Shown here in pieces: positions 9,861 to 20,827 of a stretch of 64,000 nucleotides of DNA (its first letter is position 1; each line of letters opens with the position of its first letter). The notes under the pieces were generated by a model that was not told the DNA's origin, searched no databases, and saw only the letters and a program-made list of their open reading frames with translations. A program made the translations under genes and the position numbers. Source of the stretch: Carettochelys insculpta (Eukaryota > Chordata > Testudines > Carettochelyidae); the NCBI RefSeq assembly GCF_033958435.1, contig NC_134137.1, positions 63,256,001 through 63,320,000 on the forward strand, written 5' to 3'.

Positions 9861-11690
9861 CAGAGGTGCCTTCCCTGGCATCGCACTTGGCCACCATACT
9901 GTGCTGTACCCAGTTGGGCTGCCGGGATAAAAACAGCTCCTGGATCTCAGGGACGATGGATCCACCACACACCTCTCTCCCATCCTCTCTGTTAGCCGAC
10001 GGCCAAGGATGTTTGGTGTGGTGCCAGCTATGCCCGTTTTATACCATCCGTGACTTTAACCGCTAGGACGCACTGTCCCTTCGCGGCGGGCAGCCCGGGA
10101 TAGGCTGACGGATGCCCCAAGGTCCTAAACACCCGTGACTTTAACTGCTAGAGCTCAGAGCCCCTTCGCAGTGGGCAGTCAACACTGACTGACAGGTGCC
10201 CCAATGGCAGCACTAAGAGCCTTTCCACACCCGTGACTTTAACTGCTAGAGCTCAGAGCCCCTTCGCAGTGGGCAGTCAGGATTGACTGACAGGCGCCCC
10301 AAGAGTTTGCCCCGTGGAGGCGGCACAACTCAACGCTAGGCTCTTAGTACTCTCACCTAATGGCCAGGCTTTATTGCCAAAACGGCTGAGGTTCTTTAAT
10401 TGTGTTGGCTGCTTTACAGTAACCCAGAGAAAACAAGTCAGGCTTATGCACAAACGGTTATCAAAAATTTATTAAACTAGATTCTAATCATATGGTTACA
10501 AAATTGCTAGTGCCTACTTATTTAAATGTATAGATGTTACACACACAAACAAGTTACACAACTGAAGCCACGATCCCAAAGAAAGAAAACAAAGTATAGA
10601 GCTCTATGTCAAAATATGTGTACACTAAAGATAGGAGATCAGGTGTGGGTGCTTCTTACCCTCCTTGCATCTCTCGATTCCAGCGGTGCCAAGCCAGGAT
10701 CGGTCACTCAATTCCGCGGAAAGACGAATAAGGGACAAGGCTCAGGGACCCTCTTAGCTGCAGAAGCCTTGGGAGGCTGTCACTTATCTGACCAGCAGAT
10801 AGATAGTGAAAAGCACTCAAAAATCATGGTGCTGTAGGTCCCATACTTATACCTCTGTACTCCTTTATTCTCTTTCTCCTTTCTTATGCCAAATTGGGGC
10901 TGGTCTGTCTGGGTGACGCCAGCTCTCGCAAGAGTAGTTTACACTTGCAAGGGAGAGAAACAATAAGTTTCGACTACTGGACATTCTTTTATTAGGGTAA
11001 ATATTTTCCCACCTAGGATGTGGGTGTGTGTGCATCACGTTATTTAGTAGGGGCTAAGAGCCATGTCTGTCACAGCTTCTGTGTCTGCTGTGAGCCTAAT
11101 CGTTGTATATGTTCCCAGAGGCACATTGTAGCAGCACACCTGTGCTTCTCACAGCTTCAAAGGCTGTGCTGGAATTTATGTTAAGTGCCCTGTTGTTTTG
11201 GCTCCCTTGTGTTCCCAGCAATGCTGGTCTGAGAGGGGGCTGGCTGTCTGGCTACACCTCCTTTCCCTCCTCCTCCTTCTCCTCCTCCGGAATGTCCTCC
11301 TCAATGTAGCCTGAGGTGAGCCAGGACTCAGACTCCAGGCAGGTTTCCACACTGCATTTGGGAATAGTGGTGGGGTCACCACTGAAAATCACATGTAGCT
11401 CATTGCAGAAGTGGCTTGTCTGTGGTGCAGAACCAGAATGTCTGTTCATCAACCTTGTCTTCTGGTCCATCTGCCAAAGGTCTTTGATCTTAACGTGCCA
11501 CTGCTGCGTGTCCCTTCTGTAGCCCTTCTTTCCTGTGCCCTGCGTGATCTTCTCAGAGATGTCTATACTCCTTTGGCTGTTTCAGAGCGCTGTCTGCACA
11601 GACTCTGCTCTCCACACACCAATAAGATCCACCACCCTCCTGTGTACTTCCAGCTGGAGCATATCTGGGACACTGAGTCTTCATGATCGG
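9861..11690 (-). pseudogene. Myb/SANT-like (trihelix) transposon accessory gene relic, interrupted by an LTR
   Basis: On the - strand from about 11690 to 11257 one frame reads a Myb/SANT-like domain with one internal TGA. Recognisable pieces are VVDLIGVW, ISEKITQG, QQWHVKIKDLWQ, GSAPQTSHFCNELHVIF and an acidic tail rich in E/K. The reading is cut at 11257 by a solo LTR. It resumes beyond it at 9989-9861 with PEIQELFLSRQPN and EGTS, immediately followed by a splice donor GTGAGT. Such proteins are typically the second, DNA-binding protein of PIF/Harbinger transposons, and domesticated relatives exist. I infer a dead copy, because of the stop and the LTR. Whether the source was a transposon or a host gene of the MSANTD type is open. 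Confidence 0.6.
9990..11256 (-). mobile_element. Solo LTR of an LTR retroelement (copy 2, reverse of copy 1)
   Basis: This is the reverse complement of 4223-5489 with only scattered differences. For example, the accidental 103-codon frames at the same place in both copies differ at about four residues. On the + strand it starts TGTTAGCC and ends GGCTACA. No internal retroelement sequence is attached. The flanking 5-mers do not match exactly, but the insertion point is in GA-rich repeats. The surrounding Myb/SANT-like reading continues on both sides, which fixes the borders. Confidence 0.8.
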
Positions 11691-12600
11691 CTAGGCTGGT
11701 AAGCTCTCCATGCTGGTAAAAGAGGCAATGAGACTTCAGATGTTCCTGGGGCTTCAAGAGGGGAGAAACTGTTTCCTGTGTATCTGGCTGCTGTGCAGGA
11801 GACTTGAACATAATCCCTAGAACAGTCACAGTGGGTCATTGTGGGACAACAGAATTTGGAGGCACATTCTGTTGACTTACACAATGCTGCCTCCACGTTT
11901 TCTCTCTGTAGACTCATAAACATTGAATTAAGCACTGTGCCTCTTGGCAACATGGAGTCATTCAGTCAACGTTACAAATGAGTTAGTTTGAGGGAAGGGA
12001 CCTGGTAGTGTAGACACATACGCGATTAAGTCAACAGAAACTGCCTTGCATCGACCTAAATTTGTAGTGTAGGCCAGATTGAAACATTTTCCTAGAAATT
12101 AAAGCTGGGATTCTAAACTATTTACTTGGTTCCAAGAACTGAGACTTAAAGAAAAACACCAGTAATTGCTAAACTCATGAGAAGGCTGCAAAAGCTGTCA
12201 GCAAAGGGAAAGCACAGCGGCACATTTTGTTCAGCCCTAATAATTGGTTTGTGTAGGCTTATGTTTTCAGAGCTATTTTTGAAAGGAAAAGGCCTGGTAA
12301 ATCTGATTGGATTCTATGGGTAATACAAGGTAGAAGTCAAAGTCCTTTTCCAAAAGAGAAGCCAAGGCTTTTTCCTCCCATTTTTTGTTGACTTTCTCTC
12401 CCAAGTCAAAGATCTCCTAAGAATAGCTTGGGTCTATTCATATTCCTTCTAGTATTTGCTATTCATCCTGCGTGCCTGGTTATCTTAGTCATGTCCTGTT
12501 TCTTCTGTTACCTGGATGGATGACAAATATTAACTAACTGGAGGACTGTCTGGACAAGTCTTCTCCAGTCTGAAATTTCACCGTAGCCTGGTCAGGCTCA
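11691..12600. other. Gene-free sequence with a small MITE fragment
   Basis: At about 12000-12075 the words 'ggtagtgtagacacatacgcg' (split) and 'gtagtgtaggcc' resemble termini of the Harbinger-type foldback elements elsewhere in the window. The rest is unassigned. Confidence 0.35.
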
Positions 12601-12689
12601 GGAAGAGGTTCTTCTCCCTCCAGATCAGTGAGGGTCCACTCCACTTCACTACAGGAATCAGTCTTAACAATTGTAAGAGTCCCATGGCC

Positions 12690-13020
12690 CAGGCCTGTGA
12701 TCAGGCCAGACAGACAGATAAACAGGCCCAGGCCCTCACTGGGGCAGGCTAAGGCTGGCAACTGGGCTGAGCACACAGCCATGCCCTCACTCAGGGTGGG
12801 GCTACAAAGAATTCCCATGGTTCAAGCCCAGGCCTGAGATCAGAGCAGGGCAGCCAATAGTTCATAAAACAAGCCCAGGCCTTAGCACAGGGCGGGGCAG
12901 CCAACAGCTCAAGGTACAAGTCTAGGCCCTACCACGGGGCAGCAAAGGGTTCACAGGACAAGCCCGGCCCCTAGCTCAGGGCAGGGCAGCAAAAGGCCAG
13001 GCCTCCTAGCAGGGTGGAGG
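12690..13020. repeat. Degenerate GC-rich minisatellite
   Basis: Units of about 55-65 bases recur with the words 'cccaggcc', 'cagggcggggcagc' and 'aacagctca'/'aatagttca', followed by 'acaagcc'. At least four diverged units are visible. Open frames on both strands in and around this array are compositional. Confidence 0.55.
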
Positions 13021-13875
13021 GCTGACAAAACACAAGCATGTGCTTACAGTAGTAACGGGGGGGACTGCCACCCACAGATTAATGGTGGTTGGAGGGTACA
13101 GGCCTGCCCGCTCCACTGTGCCCCTGCCCAGGGCCCTGGCAGCAGCAGAGTGGTCTGTCACAGAGGGCAGCAGGGCTCCAAACCACAACACGCTGACTCC
13201 GCTATTCCTCAGCCACTTCCAAACTCCCCCTTGGGTCATTCCTCACTGGGTTCCTTTGTGTCTGGACAGAGCGGGGTCACCATCCTGGCTTGTAGCTCCT
13301 CCTCGGTGAGGTCTAGCTGTGGGCCTGGCAGTCTGGGCCAGTCCTCAGCCTCTGGCAGGGCTGCATCAGCCTTCCAGCCTGGGAGCTCAGGACCAGCATC
13401 TGGCTTCTCTAGTGGGTGGGCTCAGCTGATAGGCAGGTGTGGAGCTCCCTCCACCAGGGCTTGGGGCGAGACTCTTTCCCCTCAAGGTCAGTGAGGGGGC
13501 AATCTGCCCCTCTACACTCACATATGTGCATGAATGATCAATCTCACCAAAGTGATTTTTCAGGTTCTTGTCAAAAACAGCTTGTGAATGCAACTTTAAC
13601 CATGAAGTCATCTGAATGAGCCAGTTACAAACGGATGACTATTACAGTCTGCGTCTGCACCAATGTGAATACTTGGCGCTGGTGAAACTGATGTAACCAA
13701 CCTATAAGACATAAATGTTTTCAGCCTGCTTTGTTAGGATTGCACATGTATTTTCCTTCAATAACAGGGCTTTCATCCTATGTCTTGCTCAACAGTGTTG
13801 TGCAGTCATAGCACACCATCATTAGCAGCTGCACAAATATATTCTATTTTCAAAACTTTTGAAACACATCTAGGC
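13021..13875. other. Gene-free sequence, GC-rich then AT-rich
   Basis: 13040-13500 is GC-rich with several overlapping frames but no domain. 13500-13875 is ordinary AT-rich DNA. Nothing was recognised. Confidence 0.35.
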
Positions 13876-14531
13876 TAAGGCTACACTGTCCTCTGTATCC
13901 CCAGATAGAAACTGCGTGGTTCCAGTGACCATCCATCCTTTTTTTCCTGGGACAGTCCCTTATTTAAGTGGTCTCACAGGTGTCCTGACTTTTTTAAGAA
14001 AATGGGCCAATTGTCCTGTGTTTTGTAGGGCTCCTGTTCCCTGGCACCCAGTGTCTTAAGGCGGCAGCCCCTTCTGCCAGGGAGCGACTCCACTGGGTGG
14101 CTGCCCCATTCTCTGGCACCCCACAGAGGCAGCCCCCACTGCTGGTGAGCCCTGCCATGGGTCAGCCTCTTCATTCCCTGGCACTCCCCTCCAGGGATAT
14201 TGTGGAGCCCCCATCCTCCATTCCCTCTCATCATGAAGCTGCAAACCCCCATCCCTGGTGTCTCACTGTGGGGCAGCTGCCCCATTGCTGAGGAGCCCTG
14301 ATGTGGAACAGCAGCCCCCACATCCCGGGAGGCCAGTGTCCTGTATTTGCCATAGGGTAATGTGGTCACCCTACATGCGGCCAAACAGCAGGGCTATTCT
14401 GAGCGCGGTATTTAGGTCCTGGTAAGCCTCCTTGTACGAGGGTCACTGGGAATTTCGAAATAAGTTAATCAATTTGTGTTGTGCAAATTGCATAACTTAT
14501 TCTGAGTTAGGGTTACAGGGTAGCCCTAGCC
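13876..14531. mobile_element. Nested DNA-transposon remnants
   Basis: The outer termini TAAGGCTACACTG (left) and the reverse complement TAGGGCTACCCTG (right) form an inverted pair about 650 bp apart. Inside, 'agtgaccatccatcc' near 13924 and 'gtggtcaccctac' near 14363 form a second inverted pair, suggesting a second element within the first. The centre is a GC-rich degenerate repeat. Target duplications were not resolved. Confidence 0.45.
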
Positions 14532-14699
14532 CCAGTGACAGAGAGAATTAATCCCCGCCTTACAGTAGTGTGGTAAAACTTACGTTGTTAATATTTCTGC
14601 AATGTTTCAAGATGATCAGAAAGAAGTGTAAGTACAAAATATTACGATGAAGGACGTGTGTCAGAGCTTAATGAGTGCCCCCTGCAGTCCACTCTCTAA

Positions 14700-14987
14700 G
14701 GGCAGGTCTATACTAGGGGAATAAGTTGATTTCAGATACGCAATTCTAGCTACAGTGATTGTGTAGTTAGAATTGACGTATCTGAAATTGACTTACCTGA
14801 CTGTCTTCACGAAGGAAGGTCGATAAGACAGGAGTGTTTCTCCCATCAACATCCCTTACTCCTCACAATAGCAAGGAGTACAGAGGTTGACTGCTGACTC
14901 CAGACAGATTGATTTTGTGCCTCTTTACCGGATGTGTGAAATCAAACTCCGGAAGATTGACCCTGATCATGTAGTACAGATAAGCCC
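14700..14987. mobile_element. Harbinger-type MITE with TAA target duplication
   Basis: The ends GGGCAGGTCTATACTA and, reversed, GGGCTTATCTGTACTA are inverted termini. The 3-bp repeat TAA flanks the element at 14697-14699 and 14988-14990, as expected for PIF/Harbinger. An internal inverted repeat around 'cagatacgcaattctagc' and 'gaattgacgtatctg' adds a hairpin. It is non-coding. Confidence 0.6.
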
Positions 14988-15239
14988 TAAGATTGCTGTG
15001 AGGGACATTTAAGATTATGTGCTAGGGATCCTAGGATTCTTTCCCAAAATGGGAGGCATGCTGGGGGCAGGGAGGGGCATGAAGAAAGTCCAGGGGGGGA
15101 GGTGTGAGGTGAGCTCATTTCCCCCACCCAAAGAAAGAGCCAGCCTTTGCTTCAGGCTCTCAGCCCCTGATATTTTGTGTGGGTGACCCGATGCAGCCGC
15201 TATCAAAAGCAGGCAGCTGGCGAAGACCCACATGCAAAG

Positions 15240-15950
15240 GTGAGTGAGTGTGGGTTGGAGGGGGAGGAGGATGGGGTTACATGTGGGGCTGGAGGTGCCT
15301 GGTGAGGGTAAGGGGAATGGGGTATGAATGGGGTGCCTGGCTTTGTGGGAGGAGAGGGGCTCAGGAGGGTGGCTTGTGGGGCTCGGGTGGCCAGCCAGCT
15401 TGCAGGATTTGTGGGACTTGGGTGTCTGGCCCCGGCATCGCAGGGCTCAGGTGGCTTGTGCTGGTGGGCAGGCAGCTGGCTCTGGTAGCGTGGGGCTCAG
15501 ACAGCCTGGGCTGGTGGGCAGGTGACTGGCCCAGGCAGTGTGGGGCTTGGGCAGACAGCTCAGGCAGCTGGCCTGCAGCTGGGGTGGGCGGCTGGTGGGT
15601 GAGCGGGTGGCTGGCCCCGGCAATGTAGGGCTCAGGCAGGTGGCTCTGGCAGTGCAGGTCTCAGGCGGGCTGGGCAGCTGGAGTGGACAGCTCTGGCAGC
15701 CAGCACAGGGCTCAGGCAGCCAACCAGCTGGGGCTACACCAGGCACCTGCCGGGGCCAAGGAAAACCGTCTGTGATTATTTTTAATTTTAAATAACATTT
15801 TTATATCAAGTTTTTGTCTTTATTGTAAATTACGAATTGAGTTTTTTGTTAAAAGCAGGGTTGGATGATGGTAAAGAAGAGGTGGGAGGGTGTGAAGGTT
15901 TCTCAAAAATCAAAAGGGGGGCATGATGCCCAAAAGTTTGGGAATCAGTG
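15240..15950. repeat. G-rich degenerate tandem array ending in a hAT-like terminus
   Basis: At 15360-15745, units of about 40-55 bases share 'ggctctggcagtg', 'ggggctcaggcag' and 'ctggtgggcaggc'. The stretch ends near 15950 with 'aaagtttgggaatcagtg', whose reverse complement CACTGATTCCCAAACTTT is typical of hAT termini. The array is therefore probably the body of a hAT-type non-autonomous element. The frames here are not genes. Confidence 0.45.
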
Positions 15951-16875
15951 ACCTAGTCCGTTTGGGTACACTCCGCCCATCCCCCCCTTGACACTATCCT
16001 GGTAATTAAACACACCCCTTTACCTGAACTCCCCCAAAAGGTATGATCAGAGGTGACTGGAGAGGGGAACCTGGGGGGACACCGGTTGTGTCACCCCCTC
16101 CAGCCTAGGGAAGGGATAGGACAATCCCGCTCCATCTCAGGCCCTGTCCCTTCCCACCACTCCCCACCCCCCTTTCCTCTTCCCCCAGTTGAGGCTGCCC
16201 AGGGGATGAGAGGGGCCAGGGATCCAGCACCACCAGCAGCTGGGGCTCACTTTGCTCCCCTGGCTGCATTGCTCTACTGATACACTGGGGGAGCCAAGTG
16301 AGCCAGGGACACCTTGCACTGCTTTCCCTGCTGCTGCTGCTGCTGGCGAGTGCAGGGCGGGGAGGCAGACATCAGCCGCGGGCACCAGGCCCCCCCACTG
16401 ACTTCTGCCCAGCTTCTCCTGCCCAAAGTGTTTGGGGGCATATGAACCCTTGTGCCTGCCTGTGTATCATCCCTGGGCAGGACACTTCAGTGTCAGCATT
16501 TAACCTCTCAGGGTCATGCAGGAGCTGTGATGAGAGACACACTTTCCTCCAAGTCTAACACATTAATGCATTTTTATATTCAGTCATGCAGATCATACAC
16601 AAAATAAACACGAAACCCACGGCCCCATCCCATTTTCCTCCCTACTCCAGGCATTCACTGGCCTGGGTGCGAAGTCCCTTGGGTCGTCCACAGTTGTTGA
16701 GTCATCTGGGCTCAGTAAAGCAAGTGGACATCTCTGTTCCAGGAGGGGGCTACATACGGAAGAGGGCTCCCATCCCAAAAGGAGAAAAAAGTTGCTGTAG
16801 TTCACTTCCATCCTTGAAAAAGGGCAAGAACATAGGTCACCAGGAAAGTGATAGTACTACTGGCAGTACCCAGTG
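15951..16875. other. Gene-free GC-rich sequence with a short (CTG)n run
   Basis: A short run of CTG triplets lies at about 16329-16344. Nothing else was recognised. Overlapping frames on both strands show no domain. Confidence 0.4.
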
Positions 16876-16950
16876 ACCAAACTCTGGGGGGAGAACGGCA
16901 TGTCCCTTGCTCTGTTTTACCCACCTTCTGCCATATAGTTCCTTTACAGG
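16876..16950 (+). mobile_element. hAT transposase relic, upstream fragment
   Basis: The words 'accaaactctgggg', 'gctctgttttaccc' and 'ttctgccatata' match, from memory, part of a hAT transposon whose later part is found at 19366-20331. The two parts are in the same orientation. I infer that 16951-19365 is inserted material. An alignment against a full-length copy would decide this. Confidence 0.4.
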
Positions 16951-17578
16951 TTGCACCTCCCGTGGCCAGCACCCTCGGGATCTGATCCATCCCAAATGAG
17001 GGAATTTGCCAGATGAAGAGAGTTCCCCTGCCTCAGCCCCCAACCTCCAACCTTAGTAGCCTGCTTTCCTGCAGCTGGCCCCTGCTGGGCTGATGCCATC
17101 GGCCCTGATCCTGCATGGCTGCTGGCTCCAGCCCTGGCCAGGGAGCCAACGCCAGACCCTGCTAGGGAGCTGGCAGAGGGAGCTGGGCAGCTGGCTGCAG
17201 CCACATCCAGGAAGCCGGCATGGGCAGACAGCTCCTGTCCCAGGTGAGGAGCCAGCACGGGCAGCCAGCTTTGGCCCCGGGCAGCAAGCCAGCAAGGGGA
17301 GCCAGCAGATGCACCTGCCAGGGAGCCAGGACCAGGGACACAAGCCCCCAGCCTCCCATGCACAGGGCTCCCAGCCCCCTTGTCACTTGGCTCCCACCTG
17401 CTCTTTTTATAGCAGCCTCTCAGCTGGGCTCTCTAATCCGGTACCATCATGGTCCCGCTGGAACACGGCTGTTGCCAGATGAGAGAATTTCAGTTTTGAG
17501 AGGTATAGGATAACATTCTGAAGTAGGCCATGGTATTTGCTAAGAATCATTGCTCCAAAATAGAGTCTGGTAGGCCCC
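16951..17578. repeat. GC-rich degenerate repeat between transposon fragments
   Basis: 17060-17400 repeats 'gggagccagc', 'gggcagccagct' and 'ctggctccagcc' at irregular spacing. No gene was recognised. The array immediately precedes the third LTR. Confidence 0.4.
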
Positions 17579-18776
17579 TGTAGCCAGACAGAATCCCCCA
17601 CCTTTCCTCGACTCCATCTTGTCTCTCCCGGGTGCTTCAGAGCACCAAAGGGTTAAAAGAAACGGTTCAGCCCTCGAATGGCCGAGAGTCCAGATGTGCT
17701 TATCTCAGTCTTGTCTCATCACAGTCTTGAAGGTCTGTTGCAAGAGACAATGGGCTAATAAACAGCGGGGCCTCGGACTGCCCCTGGTTAATTACCATCA
17801 GTTGATTCACCTACGCAAACATCCCAGACAGAGGAAAAATCTCCAGCCCGTAAAGAAAGAATGCCCTAAAATTATCTCCACCCCAGAGGTGTGAACCAGC
17901 CCTGTGAGAACTAGTGTCTCAGACGAGTTAATTCAATTGGCACCCTTTTAGATAAGGAAGAAGCATACGTGGCCCAATGGGTACAAAGAAGTGCCTGGCA
18001 GACCCCCTAATTGAGCTCCAGTTACCCCTACCTGCCAGTCAGGAGGGTTGTTGCCTCCCGAGGTCCTCGTTATTTATTGCTTCTTCCCAAGGGATTGAGT
18101 GAAACGCTGGGCAGGCCACATTGGTAATGCAGGGGTGAGAATAAGACCTATGAAGTGTATTGCTTTCCTTTTGCTTTCTTTGTGCACATTCAATAATAGA
18201 TCTATGAATTGTTACATGCTAGCTATTGGCAACTAAAGAGCAAAGTGTAAACCTTGTAATCTTTGTAACAACGTATAAAATCTTGTAAGCTTGCAACAAA
18301 GTATACATATATATCTTGTAATCTTGTAACCATAAGAGCTTAACTCTTTTAGTTAAATAAACAAGTAATTGGTTAAGTGGTAACCTGACTCTTTCTGTTA
18401 CTGTGCAAACTGAACACAAAACAAAGAACCCAGCTGCTTTTCAGCTGTAATAGCCTGGTCACTGGTGGGGTGTATTGAGAGCTGAGCACTGAGTTGAGCT
18501 GCCTCCATGGAGCAGACTCCTGGGGATCTCGTCCTAGCAGTTAAAGACACGGGTGTGGGGGCTCTCAGTACAACCTGCGGGGCACCCGTCAGCCTTCTTG
18601 GCTGCCCACTGCGAAGGGACTCCATCCTAGCAGTTGAAGACTTGGGTGTTAGGACCCTGGGGCATCCGTCAGCTTGCCCGGGCTGCCCGCTGCGAAGGGG
18701 TTGTCTGTCCTAGCAGTTAAAGACTCAGATGAAAATGAGGGCATAGGTGGTGTCTCACCCGACCATTGGCTAACAG
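17579..18776 (+). mobile_element. Solo LTR of an LTR retroelement (copy 3, diverged)
   Basis: The element starts TGTAGCCAGACA and ends GGCTAACA. An exact 5-bp duplication GCCCC flanks it at 17574-17578 and 18777-18781. AATAAA lies at 18356-18361, and three downstream repeats ending in 'gttaaaga' words lie at 18530-18730, as in copies 1 and 2. The upstream half is clearly different from those copies, so this is an older or separate subfamily. A run of 'cttgtaatc'/'cttgtaac' words lies at 18250-18330. No internal region is present. Confidence 0.8.
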
Positions 18777-18978
18777 CCCCCCCCACCCCAGCCATGTGGG
18801 GAGGGCATCCCAGCTGGTGTAAATATGTCCCTATGCAGCCACATTCCAGGAAGGGATCCTGCGGGGTGAGGAACTGGACTATAGTTTAAGGGCGATTGAC
18901 ATGATTCTTTCACTAACTTCTGCTTTGGTCCTGCATTGCCCACTTGCTCTGATTCTGTAGAGATAACATGAATGATCA

Positions 18979-19357
18979 TGTCTGTGTGAAGGTTACATCA
19001 GGATGCCAGACAAGACATCACCACTTCACGCGAGGGTGTATTACAGACGAGATATCACCGCTTTACACATCGGTGTTGACTTGTTGTTTATAGATAAAAT
19101 GTTCTGTAAGCTGCACACAGAAACTCTTTGTAACTCCCAGGTTGTTCGTTAATTCATCTGGATTGCTCACTGATTATGCTCATTTCCTTACTGCCTGCTC
19201 CTATTCTTTCCTCTGCCTATCAGCTGTCTGTATAACCATTCATAACTTGATGCCTGTCAGTGCACTCTGAAACTCAGCCAAGTTCAGAATCACTCCACCA
19301 GTTGGTTGTAATAAACCTTTGTTGCTTCACGTACAGTATCCAGACATTATTCCAACA
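18979..19357 (+). mobile_element. Short solo LTR-like element
   Basis: The stretch has LTR logic in the right order: a TATAA box at 19231-19235, AATAAA at 19310-19315, and an end in CA at 19357 (CCAACA). The left end is uncertain (TG at 18979 or 18983), and I found no clear target duplication. It abuts a hAT relic that begins within about 10 bases of its right edge, which suggests insertion into that relic. Confidence 0.5.
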
Positions 19358-19365
19358 AGATGGGC

Positions 19366-20331
19366 AACCTGTAATAGCTTTCCTTGGATGATGACTCAGC
19401 ACATGCTCATTTTAAGTACACTTTCACAGCAGATTTGACAAAATGCAAAGAAGAACGCAATTTGAGATTTCGAAAGAGAAGGACAGCGTTGGACCCCCAA
19501 GGTTTACGAATCTGAAATGACTTCCAAAATCTGAGTGGGAATAGGAGTGGAGCATGATTTCAGATGATTTAAAAGAGTATCTCTTAATGTGGAATTTACA
19601 GAGCCTGACACACAAAAGAAAATCAACCTTTTGTTGGTGGCACCTGACTCAAATGATAAAAATAAAGATTTGTCATTCGGCATTGCTTTGGATCATTACA
19701 GAACAGAACCCGTCGTTAGCATGAAGGCATGTCCTCTGAAATAGTGGCTGAAGCACAAAAGGACATATGAATGCTTAGGGCATCTGGTATGTAAATATCT
19801 TGCCACACCAGCTACAATAGTGGCATGCAAATGGCTGTTCTCATTTTCAGGTGTAATTGTAACTGGCAGCGTTATCTCCTGCAAAGAAAAATAAACTTGT
19901 TTGTGTGGGAGATTGGCTGACCAAGAAATAGGACTGAGTGGACACGTAGGCTCTAAAGTTTTTGTTTGTTTTATTTGTGAGTGAAGTTTTTATACATAAT
20001 TTTACATTTATAAGTTTAACTTTCATGATAAAGAGATCGCACTATCGTATTTATGTTAGGTGAATTGAAAAATGCTATTTTAATCAATTTTACAGTGCAA
20101 ATATTTGCAGTAAATAATAATATAAACTGAGCACTGTACACTTTGAGGTCCATATTGTAACTGAAATCAATAAAATTGAAAATGAAAATAATCCAAACAT
20201 ATCCAATGAATTTCCATTTGTATTCTATTGTTAACAATGTGATTAAAACTGTAATTAATAATGGTTAATATTTTAATCTTAATTCATTTTTGAGTTAATT
20301 GTATGAGTTAACTGCAATTAATCAACAGCCT
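19366..20331 (+). mobile_element. hAT transposon relic: transposase C-terminus and 3' untranslated region
   Basis: The + strand contains remnants of the hAT C-terminal dimerisation region: ACPLK, then WLKH, then KYLATPAT, then LFSFSG, with stops and frame changes between them. After the coding part comes an AT-rich 3' region ending near 'gcaattaatcaacagcc', the element's terminus. A reverse-oriented 3' end of the same family lies at 53346-53620. The copy is dead. Related upstream wording at 16876-16950 suggests it was split by later insertions. Confidence 0.65.
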
Positions 20332-20469
20332 TTGATTGTATCTTTTTATTTCTTTTGTAACCAATGACTTACATGCATCTATACTTATTAGCATTTCAAT
20401 TCTATTTTTCTGTAGCTACTAAACTTACCTTACTGTTTTATCTTAACCTGCGTATATCTGGATTAGTGT

Positions 20470-20706
20470 GTGGTAGGCCACACCCTCAGAAAACCATCAT
20501 CCAGCATAGTCCATCAAGATCTTAAATGGAACCCACAAGGAAAACGCAAAAGAGGAAGACCTTGTACAATTTAGAGAAGATCTACTGAGGCTGAAGGACA
20601 ACAACTGAGGTACTCCTGGAGTCAGGTAGAAGTTTTGTCCCAAGATGGAGTGAAGTGGAGGAGACTTGTAGATGAGCTATGCTCCACCGGGAGTACAAGG
20701 ATTTAA
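20470..20706 (+). pseudogene. LINE reverse transcriptase C-terminal tail
   Basis: One frame of 78 codons ends in TAA and carries a single internal TAG. It reads VVGHTLRKP, then [14 protein letters not shown], then SWSQVEVLSQDGVKWRRLVDELCS. The [12 protein letters not shown] block followed by a W-R-x-LV-x-LC block is the conserved end of proteins from one group of non-LTR retrotransposons, common in invertebrates and some vertebrates. The internal stop falls where that family normally has Trp. The clade (RTE-like or jockey-like) cannot be fixed from this piece. The rest of the element is not seen upstream. Confidence 0.6.
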
Positions 20707-20827
20707 GAAGAAGTGATGGACTTTCTATGAGCTTATACTGTCAAGGAGAACACTCAACAGCCCATGATGCACATGACTGGGGAACAAGGCTGGGATTATG
20801 GATATGCAGTCACCTGTACATAATTTA

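Noticed and set aside
15248..15795. Gly/Trp-rich frames that resemble a structural protein
   Set aside because: They come from a G-rich degenerate tandem array next to a hAT-like terminus. Both strands are open.
17579..19357. The two neighbouring LTRs as ends of a single provirus
   Set aside because: They differ in sequence and length, the first has its own exact 5-bp duplication, and no internal coding region lies between them.
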